Assembly (NCBI GenBank): GCA_028015205.1
Contig: CM051517.1
Span: forward strand, 42,605,135-42,669,134
Length of the DNA: 64,000 nucleotides
Reading direction: 5' to 3'
DNA from: Mytilisepta virgata
Lineage: Eukaryota > Mollusca > Bivalvia > Mytilida > Mytilidae
Position 1 is the stretch's first letter, and each line of letters opens with the position of its first letter. Under the pieces are notes generated by a model that saw only the letters and a list, made by a program, of their open reading frames with translations, was not told where the DNA came from and searched no databases. Shown here one piece after another: positions 11,300-23,745 of this stretch. Made by a program: the position numbers and the translations under genes.

Positions 11300-12985
11300 T
11301 TTTAAATTTTCATATTCATTCCAATACATCGTAACACTAGATTATTACAGTGTCAAATTTACTCTGCAGTTATAGACGTTATAATGAAAGGACAACAGAA
11401 CACATAGAAAAATAGTTAACGAAAGAATAGGCTTAATAACCTTCTTGTTAGTAAATTTAATTAAATTTGTTGTTCTCTGATTTTTATTTTTCAAATGCCG
11501 AACTAAGTGAGGTTGACGTTTTACTTTTTCAAGTGCCGAATTCAGTGAGGTTGACTGTTTGTCTGGTTTTTTTCTGTTAGCGTTTGTTGGAGAGTTTTGA
11601 TACCTTATAAACATGTCTAACCCGACAATATCATAAGTCAGTGTGCCTTTAAAGACCAAGCCAATGTGATTTGCTGGTTTTGGAAATTGGTCTTTGGATC
11701 ATGCAACTGTAAATATGTTTTTACTATTCTGATAAACGAAGGCGTGTTTAATATTGTAAACATTTTATTGGGGAATAAAAATTAAAGCAGGTGTAGAGAT
11801 AATTTTTAATTTACTATGTATGCTGCATGTGTTATATTAGTTACAAAAGTTTAAATCTTTATTTCAGATTTAATTCGTACATTTACCAATATGGCATTAC
11901 GATCTTTTCAAGTCAACGGAAATTATCATTAAACTAATTATCCGCACCTTTATCGCGTGAATCTTCAGTTTTGAAATTTTCTATGGACAACCGATGTTTT
12001 ATGTTTTATCTTTTGTAAAAAAAAATCATAAAATGTTAGCAAACGTTATTACATTTAAAAAAAAGACAAGAAAACCTACAGACCATTGATGTGGCGTAAT
12101 GAATCCGGAAATACAAATGAACAAATGCCAAAAGTTAGAAATTAAAACTATAGAGACGACACGAACTCCTACAAGAACCGACAGTGGATCTTAGTGCGAA
12201 GCGTTGCGGGTCCTGCTCCGTCTATGGTACCTTCAATATGTATATAACAAAGTCAGTGGGGTGGAAATGGCAACTCTGAAGACGATTTTAATTACCAAAA
12301 TATTTCAATTATTCTTTTATTCCTTTGACTCCTAAGTTTCTTCATTAATGCTAGAAGTTACATCGTTTTTGTACGAAAAATTTGTATCTTTTCCTTACTT
12401 GACTTTAAAAATATGCCCCTAATGAAGCTCCATAAAAATGGTAGACTGCGAAATCTAATTCATGAAACAAAAATTAATCACAAATTATATCAGTTCGTTT
12501 TTACCTCCTATTCCCTTGACCCCTGAGTAAATTATCAGATTTCACTATGCTAATGTCTACAATATATCCAATTTTAGCTTGCATGAATACTAGTATGAGA
12601 AGCCTAACCCACGTAACTACGTTCAGCTAGAAAGATATATATTGGATCGAAGGCAGTTGGGCTTGTACTGGCACAACTAGTGTCAGAAGGAATACAAGTA
12701 GCTGATGTGAGATCTCACGAAAGTAGATGTATAGATGTTAATAACAAACGAAATTAGGAAATAATATCAACGAAAATTATCCGAATGTTTATAAACAAGA
12801 AGAGTTAATAGATTTATCGCTGTTAACTGGAAGATCATTCAAAATACTAAAACTGTATTTCATTAGACCACGCCTTGTTTTGCAAGCGGTTACTTACGGT
12901 ATTTTAAGATCGATTTAGAATTAATCATCATTAAAATATTTAATGCCGATTACTGGGTAATTTAGTTATCGTCTTGTGTGGTCTT
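11300..12985. other. Non-coding sequence, nothing firmly recognised
   Basis: No supported gene. A block at 12060-12235 vaguely resembles the dispersed 'ggtgctccg' 3' modules but is too diverged to assign. Confidence 0.4.
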
Positions 12986-12987
12986 TA

Positions 12988-13212
12988 TGTCATTGTTGAA
13001 GTCCAATATAATTTTTAAACAATATCAAATCGCAATAACGTGTATAAAAGACATTTGAGATTGTCATTGTTGAAGCTGCATATATTTTTTAAGCAATATC
13101 ATACAACAATACATGTGTATAAAAGACACTTGAGGTTGTCATTGTTGAAGCTATATATAGTTTTTTAACCAATGTCATACAACAATACCTGTGAACAAAA
13201 GACACCCGAAGG
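12988..13212. repeat. Three-copy tandem repeat, 74-75-bp unit
   Basis: Three consecutive units begin at 'tcattgttgaag' (12990, 13064 and 13139). Each continues through a T-rich centre, 'caatatcatacaacaata' or a variant, and 'aaaagaca'. Units two and three are closest to each other. Confidence 0.85.
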
Positions 13213-16080
13213 ACGATAAGTATATCTTAATTTTGCAAGCATGTTTCATGAAAATGATATTTTCTGTGTTTCAAAGTTTATTAAATTTAGCCTTATAGGC
13301 AGCGTTTAATATTTATACTTTGCTATTTTTTAATATTTATTCTCTCTTCTCACTATGGTTACTCGTTTGCCTTGTCTCTAGAGTGTGATCTTACGGACTT
13401 TCCCCTCTATCTTGTTTTTGCGGAGTTCTTTTGTCGATTTGTCAAGAGGTTTCCTTTCAAATTACTTTGACTGTATACATTAAAATAGGCAAGAAAGGTT
13501 GTGATAAATAAACAAATGGAAACAGGAAGTCAATATATGATAATGTGACTCCATGTGGATAAAAAAAAACAAATAAAGTTTCAGCTTTAACAGCAAAAGA
13601 AAAGCTTTTACAGTGTTTTTTAAATTTGTAATTTGTAATTCAGTAAAAGCCTTGATGGCAATTTCCACGTTGTTCTGCGAAAAAAAATCAGGAAATGTAA
13701 GTCGTTCCGACGAGTCGTAATATGACAAAATATGCATCTTATGCATTGAAATTGGACTCCGTTTAGGAGATACAATGGATAAGCGCTGTTTTTAAAAACA
13801 AAAAAACAAAAACAAAAAAACGCAAGATTGTGGTCAAACTCATATTGCTACGAGCTCCACGAGCTTACATTGTTAGTGCTGACAGTCCTGTTATCTACAA
13901 CCTAGAGCGAGGCTACTATAAACATATTAATATTCATATCAAACTGAATAAATATAAACCTTTATAAAACAATGCGATTGTTATATATTTTAAGAAACTG
14001 AAAAAGTAAATCGACATATTTGCAAATAAATGTAGAGTTACTGCTAAATTGGCTATTAATTTTATCGAATCTTCATGTTATTTCACTGATTATGAAATGA
14101 TGTAATGTGTAATTATTTAGAATTGATACATGCGATTGAAAAATATAACATGTTAAGAAAATTACAGATGAATATGTTTGCAGTGATTGAAACCAATGCT
14201 TGGAATTGAAATTGTGATTTGACAATATAATTCCAAGCAAAAATCTAAATAACAACTATTATCCCTCAAAAATATCTTTTAATGTGTTACTAACTACCGT
14301 CTTTAGAACCCCATTCGATCATAATTTAAGCTATGGATTGAAGTATCTATGTGAAACATGTAAAAAAAAGTACATTTACGACGTATTTGTTCTTTAGAAA
14401 GTACATCATTTTCCACTTCTTGTCTTGAAAGTTTATCTTATTCTGTTATAGTCCACCAGACTATTTTGCAAATTTGTCATCCATATTATCTAAAATATAC
14501 CTCTTGTGACTTGAATGTCCAACTAGGTGACCGAAAAAATTTTCATTTATTGTCAGACTGTGAGGCTAATTATATGACAGTTTGTTATAGTTTTTTATCT
14601 CCTGTTACTATTTGTAATTTGTTTATATAACATCGCACCTGATTAAAGCTTCATTGGCACATAATTCTGTTCAAACAAGACCTACAACGTACTGTCGGGA
14701 AACCCCAGTCCAAAATATTTTGCATTGGCAGATCCAGTAGCCAGAGTCAAAACTATTTGGAAACTATTGGTAATGGAATCATATTTACGGTTGAAATTAA
14801 CCGGGTAAACAGTAATAAGGGTCTTATTAAAAAGAATTAATCTTGATATCTAGGAACGATTATATAGTAAAAATCGTAACTTTGAATAAAGCTAATGGCT
14901 TCTTGGTTTTATAGCCTACATCTTTTTTTATTTTAGGTAAAGTGCCTGTTCCTTATAACTCCATCAAAGCCTAATACTATCTGTCGTTTGGATCAAAATA
15001 AAGAAAATCAGATCTTGTTTTACAAAGTTTTTTTTTTTTAAATATTTCAGACATAAAGAAAACATATGGTAATTAGTGCAAACTTCAAATGATCGACAAA
15101 TAGAATAAAGATTGATCTATTTTACTAAACAATAACTAAGGAGAAATTAATGTGATCATTCCTACATTTTCCCACTAAATGAGTTGTAAGATTTGGCTAT
15201 ACATGACACTACAACCATATATAAAATTACGAAGCTTTATTATCCTAACAAATCTAAGTTTGAGTACCATTTATCAATGTTAGTGGGTTAGACTGAGCCA
15301 ATCCTAACATACGCATATAATTCTGTTATTGGACATCTCATTGGATACTTAAGACATTGTGATTACGTTAGAATTATGTCATCCGTCTGTAGGTGTGACA
15401 AGGAGTCTGGCTTGAGTCACAAAAAAGTGTGAAGTTAGATTCTCATCAAACAGAATAAAAGAATCAAATAATAGAAATCTAATGTTTTAGTTCTTTTTCA
15501 TTGCTTCTATTTGGCCTTTATTGCCTGATTAGATATGATTGAACTAAATTGATCCAGTATTCCGCACTAATTAACCTTTGTAGTGAAAAGATCCATCATA
15601 TCGAAATTTATAATGAAATCTTTGACCAACCGTTGGATTTTCTCATTTGTCGTGATACACTTGTAGTGTAAGAACAGCTTGAATACCAGACCATATTAGT
15701 CATTGATGTTATCAAATTGCGTTAGTTCTGTTATGATGTTCAGGCACTGCTGTTTGAATGTATACATTATTAGTCTTTTTGATAATTTCTCTCACGTACA
15801 ATTCTGTAATTAAATGATTTTGTTGGTCATTTCGACATTTCAATTTTTTTCGTTATTTCTCAGAGGATGGGTTTTTAGGCTTTCATAATGATTGGCCTTC
15901 GATGGTAATGATTAGACAAAATTTCACATACATCGCATTAACACTGTGAACATATATTGCTTATTGGACTTTCGCTACGGGTTCAAAGTTGATATTTTAA
16001 GTCTTTGTTAAAACTAAGAAGTATCTTCCTCGTATATAGCTTTGACGTTTTTTTTTTCTAACATTTTAGGCCTTTACTCG
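13213..16080. other. Non-coding sequence, nothing recognised
   Basis: About 2.9 kb with no supported exon. There is an A-rich stretch with 'caaaaacaaaaaaac' near 13800. The remaining open frames have chance-like composition. Confidence 0.4.
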
Positions 16081-16084
16081 TAAA

Positions 16085-16285
16085 TGAATTTTTTGATACC
16101 ACTTTTGATGCATCATATGTGCAAATGTCGTCGATTTACGACTCATCAGCTGTACTCCAGGCCCAAAATTTTGAAAACAAAAAAAATATTCCGAAAGTTG
16201 ATGAGCAAATTCAAAAATGCCATAATAACCAAAAAAGTAGAACTAAAACCATCTAAGGACACAGCTATGCACGAAGGAGTACTCT
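16085..16285 (-). repeat. Dispersed repeat with decayed hammerhead-ribozyme core
   Basis: On the minus strand, 16149-16143 reads CTGATGA. It is followed by a perfect 4-bp stem with loop (GTCG-TAAAT-CGAC, 16142-16130) and then GACA where a hammerhead needs GAAA. The downstream part ('accatctaaggacacagcta', plus strand at about 16248) is shared with 28.91 kb. I read it as an old copy of a hammerhead-bearing Penelope pLTR or retrozyme-type repeat, catalytically dead in the core. Stems I and III were not found. Confidence 0.5.
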
Positions 16286-16289
16286 TCGG

Positions 16290-17545
16290 TTTTTACAAAT
16301 TGAAAATTTTGTAACAGAAAATTTAAAGTATCAATTTCGGGCTGATATCGAAATGAATGCAGTAGCAACTGAGCTGGTGACTTGGAGTTGCACATCAAAA
16401 TTGGTACCAAAGAATTTATATGTATTCTTGGCCAGACATAATTAAAGGGCCACATGATGTGCAGTATACGGTTATCACACAGAATTTAAGATATAGGAAT
16501 ACTTAAAATACCACCTATCGATATTGGAACAACTTATAGCATATTCTGATGTAAATGAAAAGATAAGTTCGTCGTATACATATTTCTATATAGGTTTCTC
16601 AGAGAGTGCGGAATATCAACTATAGTTTTTTTTAAATTTCAAAATAATAAAAAAAAAACAAGCATCTGTATATAAAACATCATGTATGTATTTATTATAG
16701 ACAATGATTTATATATTTATGTTGGTAAATACCTGTTGTATTTCACAAAATGATGCTCTGTTTGAACCATCTGAATAATGTAAAGGAATTCTGAATGAAG
16801 GGTGTGATAAAGGGTGTTAGACCAAGTGGTATAAAATAGATGAAATAAAAAGAGCTTTATCAAATATTCAAAATGTATTTAGTACTAAATATATGAAAAA
16901 TAGGCTTAAGGAATCTTACTTTTGTTTTTTTTTTCATATAGGCTGATACGGTACTTACAACCCACTTAAAAAAATAAAATTTAAGATATATTAACCTATA
17001 TTCGTTTTCCCCTTTTGCCTTTTGTTTGTTTTTTTTTACAGTTTTTATTTTCTGAAACATATCCCGAAATTTTCGCTAATGATATATCAGTTTCAGTAAA
17101 ACATTAAATATATATCAGCGTATTGTTATTAAAATTTTGTTTATCATGATATCGTCTTCCGTATAAAATTTCAAAGAAATTCTCAGAATAAAAGGAAATT
17201 TATCGATTGAGGTAAGTGAATTTCAATGTTAAATCTTTACTCGTAATCCATCAATGTTTTGAACATAATTAAATATCTTTGAAATATGAAACTTATTTCA
17301 TTCCTTTATTTTATAGAAAATTGAACAAGAGAAAATGTAAAATATATGTATATTATGGTAAAATTTTCACAAAAAATTAATTGAAAGATGACTAATTGTT
17401 ATAGGATAGGTCTAAGGATAGGTCTATGTTAAGTAAAAAAATAAATGAAAACCATTAATTCATTGTCAAGCATCCGTCGCCATTACGCAAAAAAGACATT
17501 AAACTGAGATGTATGGTAATAGTCAACAACCCCCAGTTCATAAAT
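16290..17545. other. Non-coding sequence
   Basis: AT-rich with A and T runs near 16640 and 17020. No supported gene. Confidence 0.4.
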
Positions 17546-17628
17546 GTCAACAACCTCCAGCAGGTACCCCCAGTAGGTAAATGTCAACAACCTGCAGCAG
17601 GTACCCACGGTAGGTAAAAGTCAACAAA
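17546..17628. repeat. Minisatellite with 37-bp unit
   Basis: 'gtcaacaa' starts at 17546, 17583 and 17620, exactly 37 bp apart. The units share 'gcaggtaccc' and 'gtaggtaaa'. A diverged, shorter unit precedes them at 17522. Confidence 0.85.
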
Positions 17629-17639
17629 TCCAAAAATGG

Positions 17640-17830
17640 ATTGAAATAGTATAAACACGGGGCATCTGCCTATAACTTCATCAATTAATTAATTAAAAAA
17701 GAAGAAAATGCCCCAAAACATATAAACAACACAACCACGGAAAGACTCCTGATTTGAGCCAAAACTATTCAGAAACATCAAAATAGAGGTACAACATGTA
17801 AAAGTCCAAACTTCACATACAAGACTACCT
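17640..17830. repeat. Probable dispersed-repeat fragment
   Basis: It contains 'aagactcctgatttgagcc', similar to 'gaggttcctgacttgggac' at 7.37 kb and 'ttttcctgatttgggacagg' at 55.44 kb. The boundaries are unclear. Confidence 0.35.
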
Positions 17831-19555
17831 TCGACAAACGAGAACAGTAAGACACAGATGGTGCTTTCAGTGGACTTATTGTTGTAGATTTATTGCACAT
17901 ATACTGTATTTGGTACGGGTCGTAACGACAATTTCCAGACGTTAGCTTTCTTTAAAATCACGCCATGATAACAGTCCGGTAAGTAATCATGTCATACGTG
18001 TTAGGTTAAAATATTTGGAGATAAAGCAACCGTTTTTTACATGATTTATGTTATACATGAACATTCTAGGTGTTGAATAAGTGATTCAGTTTCTGCCATA
18101 CATAAAAATGTACTTCACTATTTCTTCCGTGAATATAACAACATTCGGTATACAATATGAAGTGCCCTTTGTAGGTAAATCATAATAATCATTACTGCAA
18201 TCAACGTCTCAATTTTCTACACGACATGTTCATACCATAAAAAAAGTATATCAATCGGCTTTAATTCATCTATCACTATCTTTGTATCTTATAAGATTGT
18301 TATTTAACATTTTTTCTCTTTATGTCTTTTTGAGGAATACATATGGATTATCATATCCAATCTATGTATGATACATCACAACTATAAAATACAGATCACA
18401 GACGTTTAATTAACTCAAGATATTCCAATCTAAATCTTCCTTCAGTGAACAAAGTAAACAGTTATACTTTCTCTATAGATATTTATTTCTATTACTTTCG
18501 GTTGTGACAAAATTATTTGTTTTATGACGCCTTTTCTTATTATCTCTAATCTTATAATGGTACGACAGTTGAATGTCCTCGAACAAAATATTATCCATAA
18601 ACATTTCCTGTTGTTGAGCATTCCCTGGTTTTACAATTCGTTCATTGCAATGCATTAACAGTTCTTAAATCTTTTTATCGCAAGTGATGACTTAAAGGAT
18701 TTGTTACTGGAGATACACGGATTCTAGGTGACCGAAATATTCATTTAAAATGGAATTTTATTTCAGAATCTATATATTATCTCTGTCGTTTACTCGATTC
18801 AATATTTCAGGGTTTCCCATAATTGTGAGTGGATTTACAAAAATAAGTTGAAAACTATTATATATATATGAGCAAGTACAATTTGACCTTGTCTTTTAAA
18901 TTATGTACTTTTCCTGTCATAGTAGCTTTTTTTGACATAACGGTTATTTAATTTTTTAACTGAATTCTTAACTGCATTTTAGTAAATCTGATGTAAGCAT
19001 GAAACATTAAAAAAAACAAGATATCAAAACAAGATAAAAAATGATACCACTAATAAAACAAACACATCCTCGGGAAACATTCGACAAAAAATGAGCATAG
19101 CTCAAACATAAAAGCCATTTTACAACAGTAGAGAATTGATGAGTATTAGTGTTTTACTAGTATTCAGTTGTTTGTCCAGACACTGGTTTAACAAAGTAAT
19201 CCACAAGGGGACTTACCAATTATAAAACGTGAAATATAATTATAAATCATGACAAAGTCAATACGCTGTCAATTTAGTGTCTCATTATTTCATTGATTCA
19301 GTTTACAGAACTTATATAAAAGAACTAGGTGGAAGACTGGTGACTTGAATTTTTCTATTTATATTTAAGTTGCTCATTGCTGCCTTGATCTTATATGTAG
19401 ACAGTTTTATCCTATTATACTTTTTTTAAAGTGTCACCTTTTGAGGGTTCTACAATATATCTTATACTAAGTGAACTTAGGCGTTTGTTTATGATAAGAC
19501 ATTCATTATGTGGCATTAAGTATCAATCTCGTTTGAACATTATCTTAAAAACATA
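17830..19555. other. Non-coding sequence, nothing recognised
   Basis: No supported gene, array or element end. Confidence 0.4.
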
Positions 19556-19560
19556 TTTAG

Positions 19561-19631
19561 CGGTTTTCTGCTTTTTTGGTCGGGTTGTTGTCTCTTTGAC
19601 ACATTACCGGATTCCATTCTCTATTCTATTC
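19561..19631 (+). repeat. End fragment of mussel-type dispersed repeat
   Basis: Third copy of the module at 9155-9307. It carries only the last ~70 bp ('ttttctgc', 'ggtcgggttgttgtctcttt', 'gacacatt', 'ccattctctattctat'). Confidence 0.7.
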
Positions 19632-19634
19632 TTT

Positions 19635-21185
19635 TGGCCACCTCGGCATTGACTTGTGCTCAGCAAACTTTTCACTAATTTTTGCAGCCTTGTTCATTTT
19701 CTGGCTCTTTGCGCGATTGATGGGACTTAAGGCTTTTGACATATTCGTTCTCAAGGAATGACTACACTTCTGGTAGAATTTATTAAGATACATGTCAAAC
19801 CTTGTCTTTCAAACCCGACAATTGAAACAAATATTACATAATTTACGATATTTAAACAAAAGCGCATCTGTTAATAAAATTGTCATAAAATCAATTACAT
19901 TAATTGAATTAAGACCAGTGTATTTTTACTTAAATACTTGTAGCCATAAATCAATACTACTATGTTTCCTTGAGTTTTCCTTTTTCCATACCCTTACTAC
20001 ATATTCCTCTGTACACTTACTACAAATTGCTCTGTCTGAATTAGTTTTCATCTATAGAATTTGCCTTTGTTTTTAATTGTGGATGAAGACGGATATGCAA
20101 AAAACTTTCATTCATACAAAAGTACTGTAGATACATTTAGTATACTTCTTTGATTAGTAGTTTTTATTACTATAAATCACTGAAAAAGTCAGCTCGAAAC
20201 TATGAATTCCAAAAAGTGCTTAGATTTAGCTCTGTTGTAGAATATGTTCGTGTTAGTGCATATAATATAAGTATTTGATATACACCTTAATGCGTTGAAC
20301 CGACAGGGATCTAAATTATACCCTGATAATATGCCCATGCGGAGGGTTTTCCTTTATTTTTTTCTTGTTTAATGATACATTTGTAAAGCGTGATAAATGT
20401 AGAATATCTGGGTACATTTTGTCATAATGGTATACATGTGGTTAAAAAAAAAATATTCATATAATTTTATGATCCTCCAATACACACGTTAACACTTTTA
20501 TTTTGATATGTGACAGCATATCAAAAAATATTTGTATTATTTCATCAATTGTTTTGTTTACTCTCTTTGCAGGGTATAATCTTAAGATGTATTATATGAA
20601 TTTTTGTCTACAGCATATTAGCTTTCACAAATTGAAAGCCAATAAATGAAATATATCCGAAATCTGCTAAATAAAATTCCAAAAAGTCAAAAGATTATAC
20701 TATGCAACATTCAATGCTGTAAACTGAAATAAAACGTGTGGACGGGTGTACTCAGTTCTTAAAATAAAAAGATCTGCCCAGCTGATCAACAACATTAGAA
20801 ATAATATCAGACACCAAATATGCTGCTTATAACGACAAAGACACGTTGATAAATAGCTGTAGCTCGTTTGACTCGCTAATACAATATTTTTTAAAATCAT
20901 TTTTAAAGTTTTCTCACATTTTTCTTTTTTCTACGGTTCCGTTGATGCTTGCTTGTGCGTCCGACTTAATGTTAAAAAGAGTTTATATAACAAGGTTTGA
21001 TTTTTTTAATGTGAATGAAAATCGGAAGTGAAACAATTCAATAATATCTTCATAAAGAAATAATAAATCTAAGACTTAAAAATAAGGCCAAGATAATTTT
21101 TTCGAACCCTTCGACTAAGATATTGAAACTACAATGTACAACCAAATATATGTCAGCCAGTATAAAATACAACACTGAAATCATA
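19635..21185. other. Non-coding sequence downstream (minus sense) of receptor exons
   Basis: If the nicotinic-receptor gene continues on the minus strand, its next exons should lie here or further left. I looked for a short exon starting with the usual D-E-K-N-Q type motif and did not find one. Confidence 0.4.
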
Positions 21186-21186
21186 C

Positions 21187-21341
21187 CATATCTGCAATTT
21201 GTATCAAAGTCATTCCAAAGCTAATAGTAACATTTTTGGATGCATCGTAGACTGGTCTGGCTGCTGTATTATAATTGTCTAAAATATACTCCAGTAAACG
21301 TTGTTCATCCGGCAATTGTGGAAGGCGTTCTCTACTGATGA
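21187..21341 (-). CDS. Cys-loop receptor (nicotinic-type) N-terminal exon B
   Basis: This exon encodes the first helix and beta strand of the extracellular domain of a nicotinic acetylcholine receptor subunit or acetylcholine-binding protein. It is 155 bp, bounded by a good acceptor ('tttttactttcag') and a donor ('ATG|gtatga'). It reads two bases plus 51 codons (phase 1 in, phase 0 out). Diagnostic residues are LPDEQRLLEYIL, then RPV about ten residues later, and GMTLIQIADM at the end. That exon end matches the conserved boundary before the D-E-K-N-Q block of nicotinic subunits. It has no start codon or signal peptide, so it needs an upstream exon ending in phase 1. It is roughly 55-60% identical to exon A by eye. 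I did not find later exons in the window. Confidence 0.75.
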
Positions 21342-21382
21342 CTGAAAGTAAAAAGAAATAAGAAAATAAAACGATTACTCAC
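21342..21382 (-). other. 41-bp spacer between receptor exons A and B
   Basis: The spacer begins gtgagt and ends tttcag, so it has the form of an intron, but only 41 bp long. Splicing across it would join a phase-0 end to a phase-1 start. Exon B would then be read in the wrong frame and meet TAG after about 20 codons. Confidence 0.75.
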
Positions 21383-21565
21383 CATATCAGATATCTGAAT
21401 AAGAGTTAATCCAAATTTAGCTGACACAATATGGGAAGCATTGAATACTGGTCTAGACCCAGGATTATAGTCTTTTAACAGTACTTCAAGTAGCTTCTGT
21501 TCATCTGGGACTCTTCCAAGGCAAACAGCAAAAAGTGATGAAATCAAAACAGCCAGCGCTGGCAT
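21383..21565 (-). CDS. Cys-loop receptor (nicotinic-type) first exon A with signal peptide
   Basis: 61 codons from ATG (21565) to a consensus donor ATG|gtgagt. Residues 2-16 form a hydrophobic signal peptide (ALAVLISSLFAVCLG). The mature N-terminus follows: PDEQKLLEVLL, DYN, RPVFNAS (a possible N-glycosylation site, N-A-S) and FGLTLIQISDM. This is the N-terminal helix and first strand of a nicotinic-type ligand-gated channel subunit or acetylcholine-binding protein. The exon ends in phase 0 at the same conserved place as exon B. The start is chosen because it is the only ATG that gives the signal peptide. Reading through the donor adds about 16 residues and then a stop. Nicotinic subunits are greatly expanded in bivalves, so a tandem-duplicated local copy is plausible. 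Confidence 0.8.
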
Positions 21566-22795
21566 TTCTTATACTCCAAAGGTAATTACTCATTCCTAGT
21601 TTTCATTTAGTAGCATTTTCCACAGGTCCAAGAATTCAGAAAATGCTTTTATAACTTCAGTAGATACTCAAACAAATATAGCCTTAAACAATGTACCTCT
21701 TGTGAATCGGTTAATAAATTTATTCCAGTAAAACATTTTTTATATTTATTACACTGATTATATTCAATATTAATGTCCTTTAATTGTTTTTTAAAAAATC
21801 CATTAGGCGATGGCAACGAAGAATTTTCATTCAATACATCGCACAGTTTGACGTATCCAACAGTTCAATATATTGTAAAACGAATCACCCAATCATAGTC
21901 ATTTTTCGTAGTTAGTACACGATAAGACGAGAATAATTAATCTAAATAGCTCAATCATTTTACGAAAAATAGCAGCAATCTACTCGTGTATGAACTGTTC
22001 AAATTCCAACATTAAATGGTTTGTTAAGCAACGACGATGAAATATAAGAATGATAAGAAACCAGGATAAAATCATCAAATGTCCGTTTCCAACAACGTGG
22101 TCATTTCTCAAAAAACATAAAGTACTGAAAAGTTAATTTAACATAACAGGTCATATACTGACTTTGGAACTACCAACGTTTAATACCAATGTTTTGTAGT
22201 AGTGTTAATAATAACAGGTGCTTGATTAACAGATATACTTAACACTTTAAGCTTATTGATCCAAGATTTGTGTTTCATGGAAATTAAGATGCTTGTAGTA
22301 GAGCATCAATTCTAACAAACATTCAAGTGTAAACCTCACATGAACTGGTTATTGAAAGTGCCCAAACAAAGAATTTAAGTAGGAGTTGTTCAGAAAAAAA
22401 AAAGTAGCTTCCTCTGAAATTTTACTTTTTTTTCTTGTTCAGTTTAACTCAGACGTTGTGAAAAACATAACATCCATAAAATTAATTCAACATTTAAGTT
22501 TGAGTGAGAAGTATTGAGAAGTATTGCAAGATATGTTTTGAGAAAGGAACAAATACAAAAATAATGGTTCAAGTTTAAAAGGAGAACTTCGGTCTATTTC
22601 TAAATGAATGTGCGTGGCAAAACACATAAACAGATACCACGAGAATACTAAAATTAAAGTTGGTATTTGCACACAAACACGTATGTCTACCCGCCCGCAT
22701 GCTATCAGGAGGGAACATAAAATAGTTGTATTACAAACCTGATTTCAAATATGCAATTAATTGGATTTCATAATGAGTGAGAAAGAAAGGGGTTT
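21566..22795. other. Sequence upstream (minus sense) of the receptor exons
   Basis: The promoter and 5' UTR of the receptor transcript, and the missing signal-peptide exon for exon B, could lie here. No definite exon was recognised. A GTG-started hydrophobic frame at 22672-22487 resembles a signal peptide, but its only GT donor is out of phase with exon B. Confidence 0.35.
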
Positions 22796-22799
22796 CAAT

Positions 22800-23110
22800 A
22801 TTTATGTCTAAGCAGGAATAATAATTTCTTCCGCCCTGTCCTAAGGCAAAATGGCTAAGTCCATATTTTACCCTGGTCAACCCTCAGAAATTGATTTTTC
22901 ACAACGACCACAATACATGCATATTTGCATACCCTAACAAGTACTCCTGCCAACTTTCATCCAAATCTGAAGTAGGATGCACCAGTTAGAGTGATGAGAA
23001 AGTGTCTTCCATCTAGTCCTAAGGCAAAAATTTTTTTCTATCCAAAGTTGAAGGTTAATCCAGAAATTGTAATCAATAAATTAAGCATGTATCTGAAATT
23101 ATTTTGACCG
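22800..23110. repeat. Two-unit repeat, ~178-bp period
   Basis: 'gtcctaaggcaaaa' occurs at 22838 and 23016. Each is preceded by a 'tcttcc(g/a)...' context and followed by T-rich sequence. The period resembles those of the arrays at 34.0, 42.5 and 45.6 kb, though the sequence differs. Confidence 0.55.
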
Positions 23111-23192
23111 GAATTTTCAACGGAAAAAAGAATTACTCTATATAAGTACGGTTCCAAACAATGATCTGGTTTGCTCTCAGTAAGACAGCTTC

Positions 23193-23600
23193 TTGTTATA
23201 TGAGCTCCAAATTAAGGATACAACAGACACTGCCAAGTCTGCATCTGATCTTCACCTTCACCTCGAAATTGACACCAGAGGAAGGTTGAATACAAAACGT
23301 TACGACAAACGGGATGACTTTGGCTTCCCAATCGTCAACTTCCCATTTTTGAGCGGCAATATTCCAGAAGCGCCGGCGTATGGAGTATATATTTCACAAC
23401 TCATACGTTATTCCAGAGCTTGTGACATATACATTGACTTCCTGGACAGAGCCCGGCTTCTGACAGAAAAGTTGCTCAGACAGGGGTACGTTGCTCCTAA
23501 GCTGAAGTCATCCTTATTAAAGTTTTATGGGCGTCATCATGACTTGGTTGACAAGTATGAAAAAACCGTTTCCCAAATGAAAATGGACCTGTTCCATTAA
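23193..23600 (+). pseudogene. Penelope-like RT, C-terminal fragment (copy 1)
   Basis: 136 in-frame codons matching the C-terminal third of the neighbouring RT ORF (23743-25043). It starts at the equivalent of residue 333, just after the catalytic YIDD motif. Shared blocks are KDTTDT.KSAS, YDKRDDF, IVNFPFLS.NIP, PAYGVY.SQLIR and KFYGRHH. It differs from copy 2 at roughly a third of positions, so the two are separate lineages rather than a recent tandem duplication. It opens at TTG and has no RT core, so it is a 5'-truncated remnant. Nucleotide similarity to the minus-strand fragment at 56.5-56.86 kb is very high, so those two belong to one subfamily. Confidence 0.75.
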
Positions 23601-23745
23601 TATTGTCCCTTCCTCATATCTGGTTTTACATGGACAGCATGGCGGGTGTCCTGCAGGAAGCAGAGACTGATTACTCTTCCGGAGCACCTGAGTCTACCCC
23701 CGGTTTTTTGGTGGGGTCCATGTTGTTCATATGTTTTTGTTTGTA
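23601..23745 (+). repeat. 3' module of copy 1 of the Penelope-like family
   Basis: After the stop comes the family's 3' non-coding module: 'atggcgggtgtcctgcagg', 'ttccggagcacctgag' and 'tttttggtggggtccatg'. It breaks off near 23745, where copy 2 begins. Diverged versions lie at 25093-25440 (+), 27700-27960 (-), 48875-49165 (-) and 56255-56505 (-). Confidence 0.7.

Noticed and set aside
12060..12235. Another copy of the Penelope-like 3' module
   Set aside because: Only vague similarity ('tgctccg'); no ordered blocks could be matched.
22487..22672. Signal-peptide exon for receptor exon B
   Set aside because: The frame begins at GTG, not ATG, and the only GT donor near its end gives the wrong phase for exon B.
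23646..23745. Start of the RT protein at 23646
   Set aside because: It opens at GTG, and its first ~34 codons are copy 1's non-coding 3' module read in frame. True homology begins near 23743.
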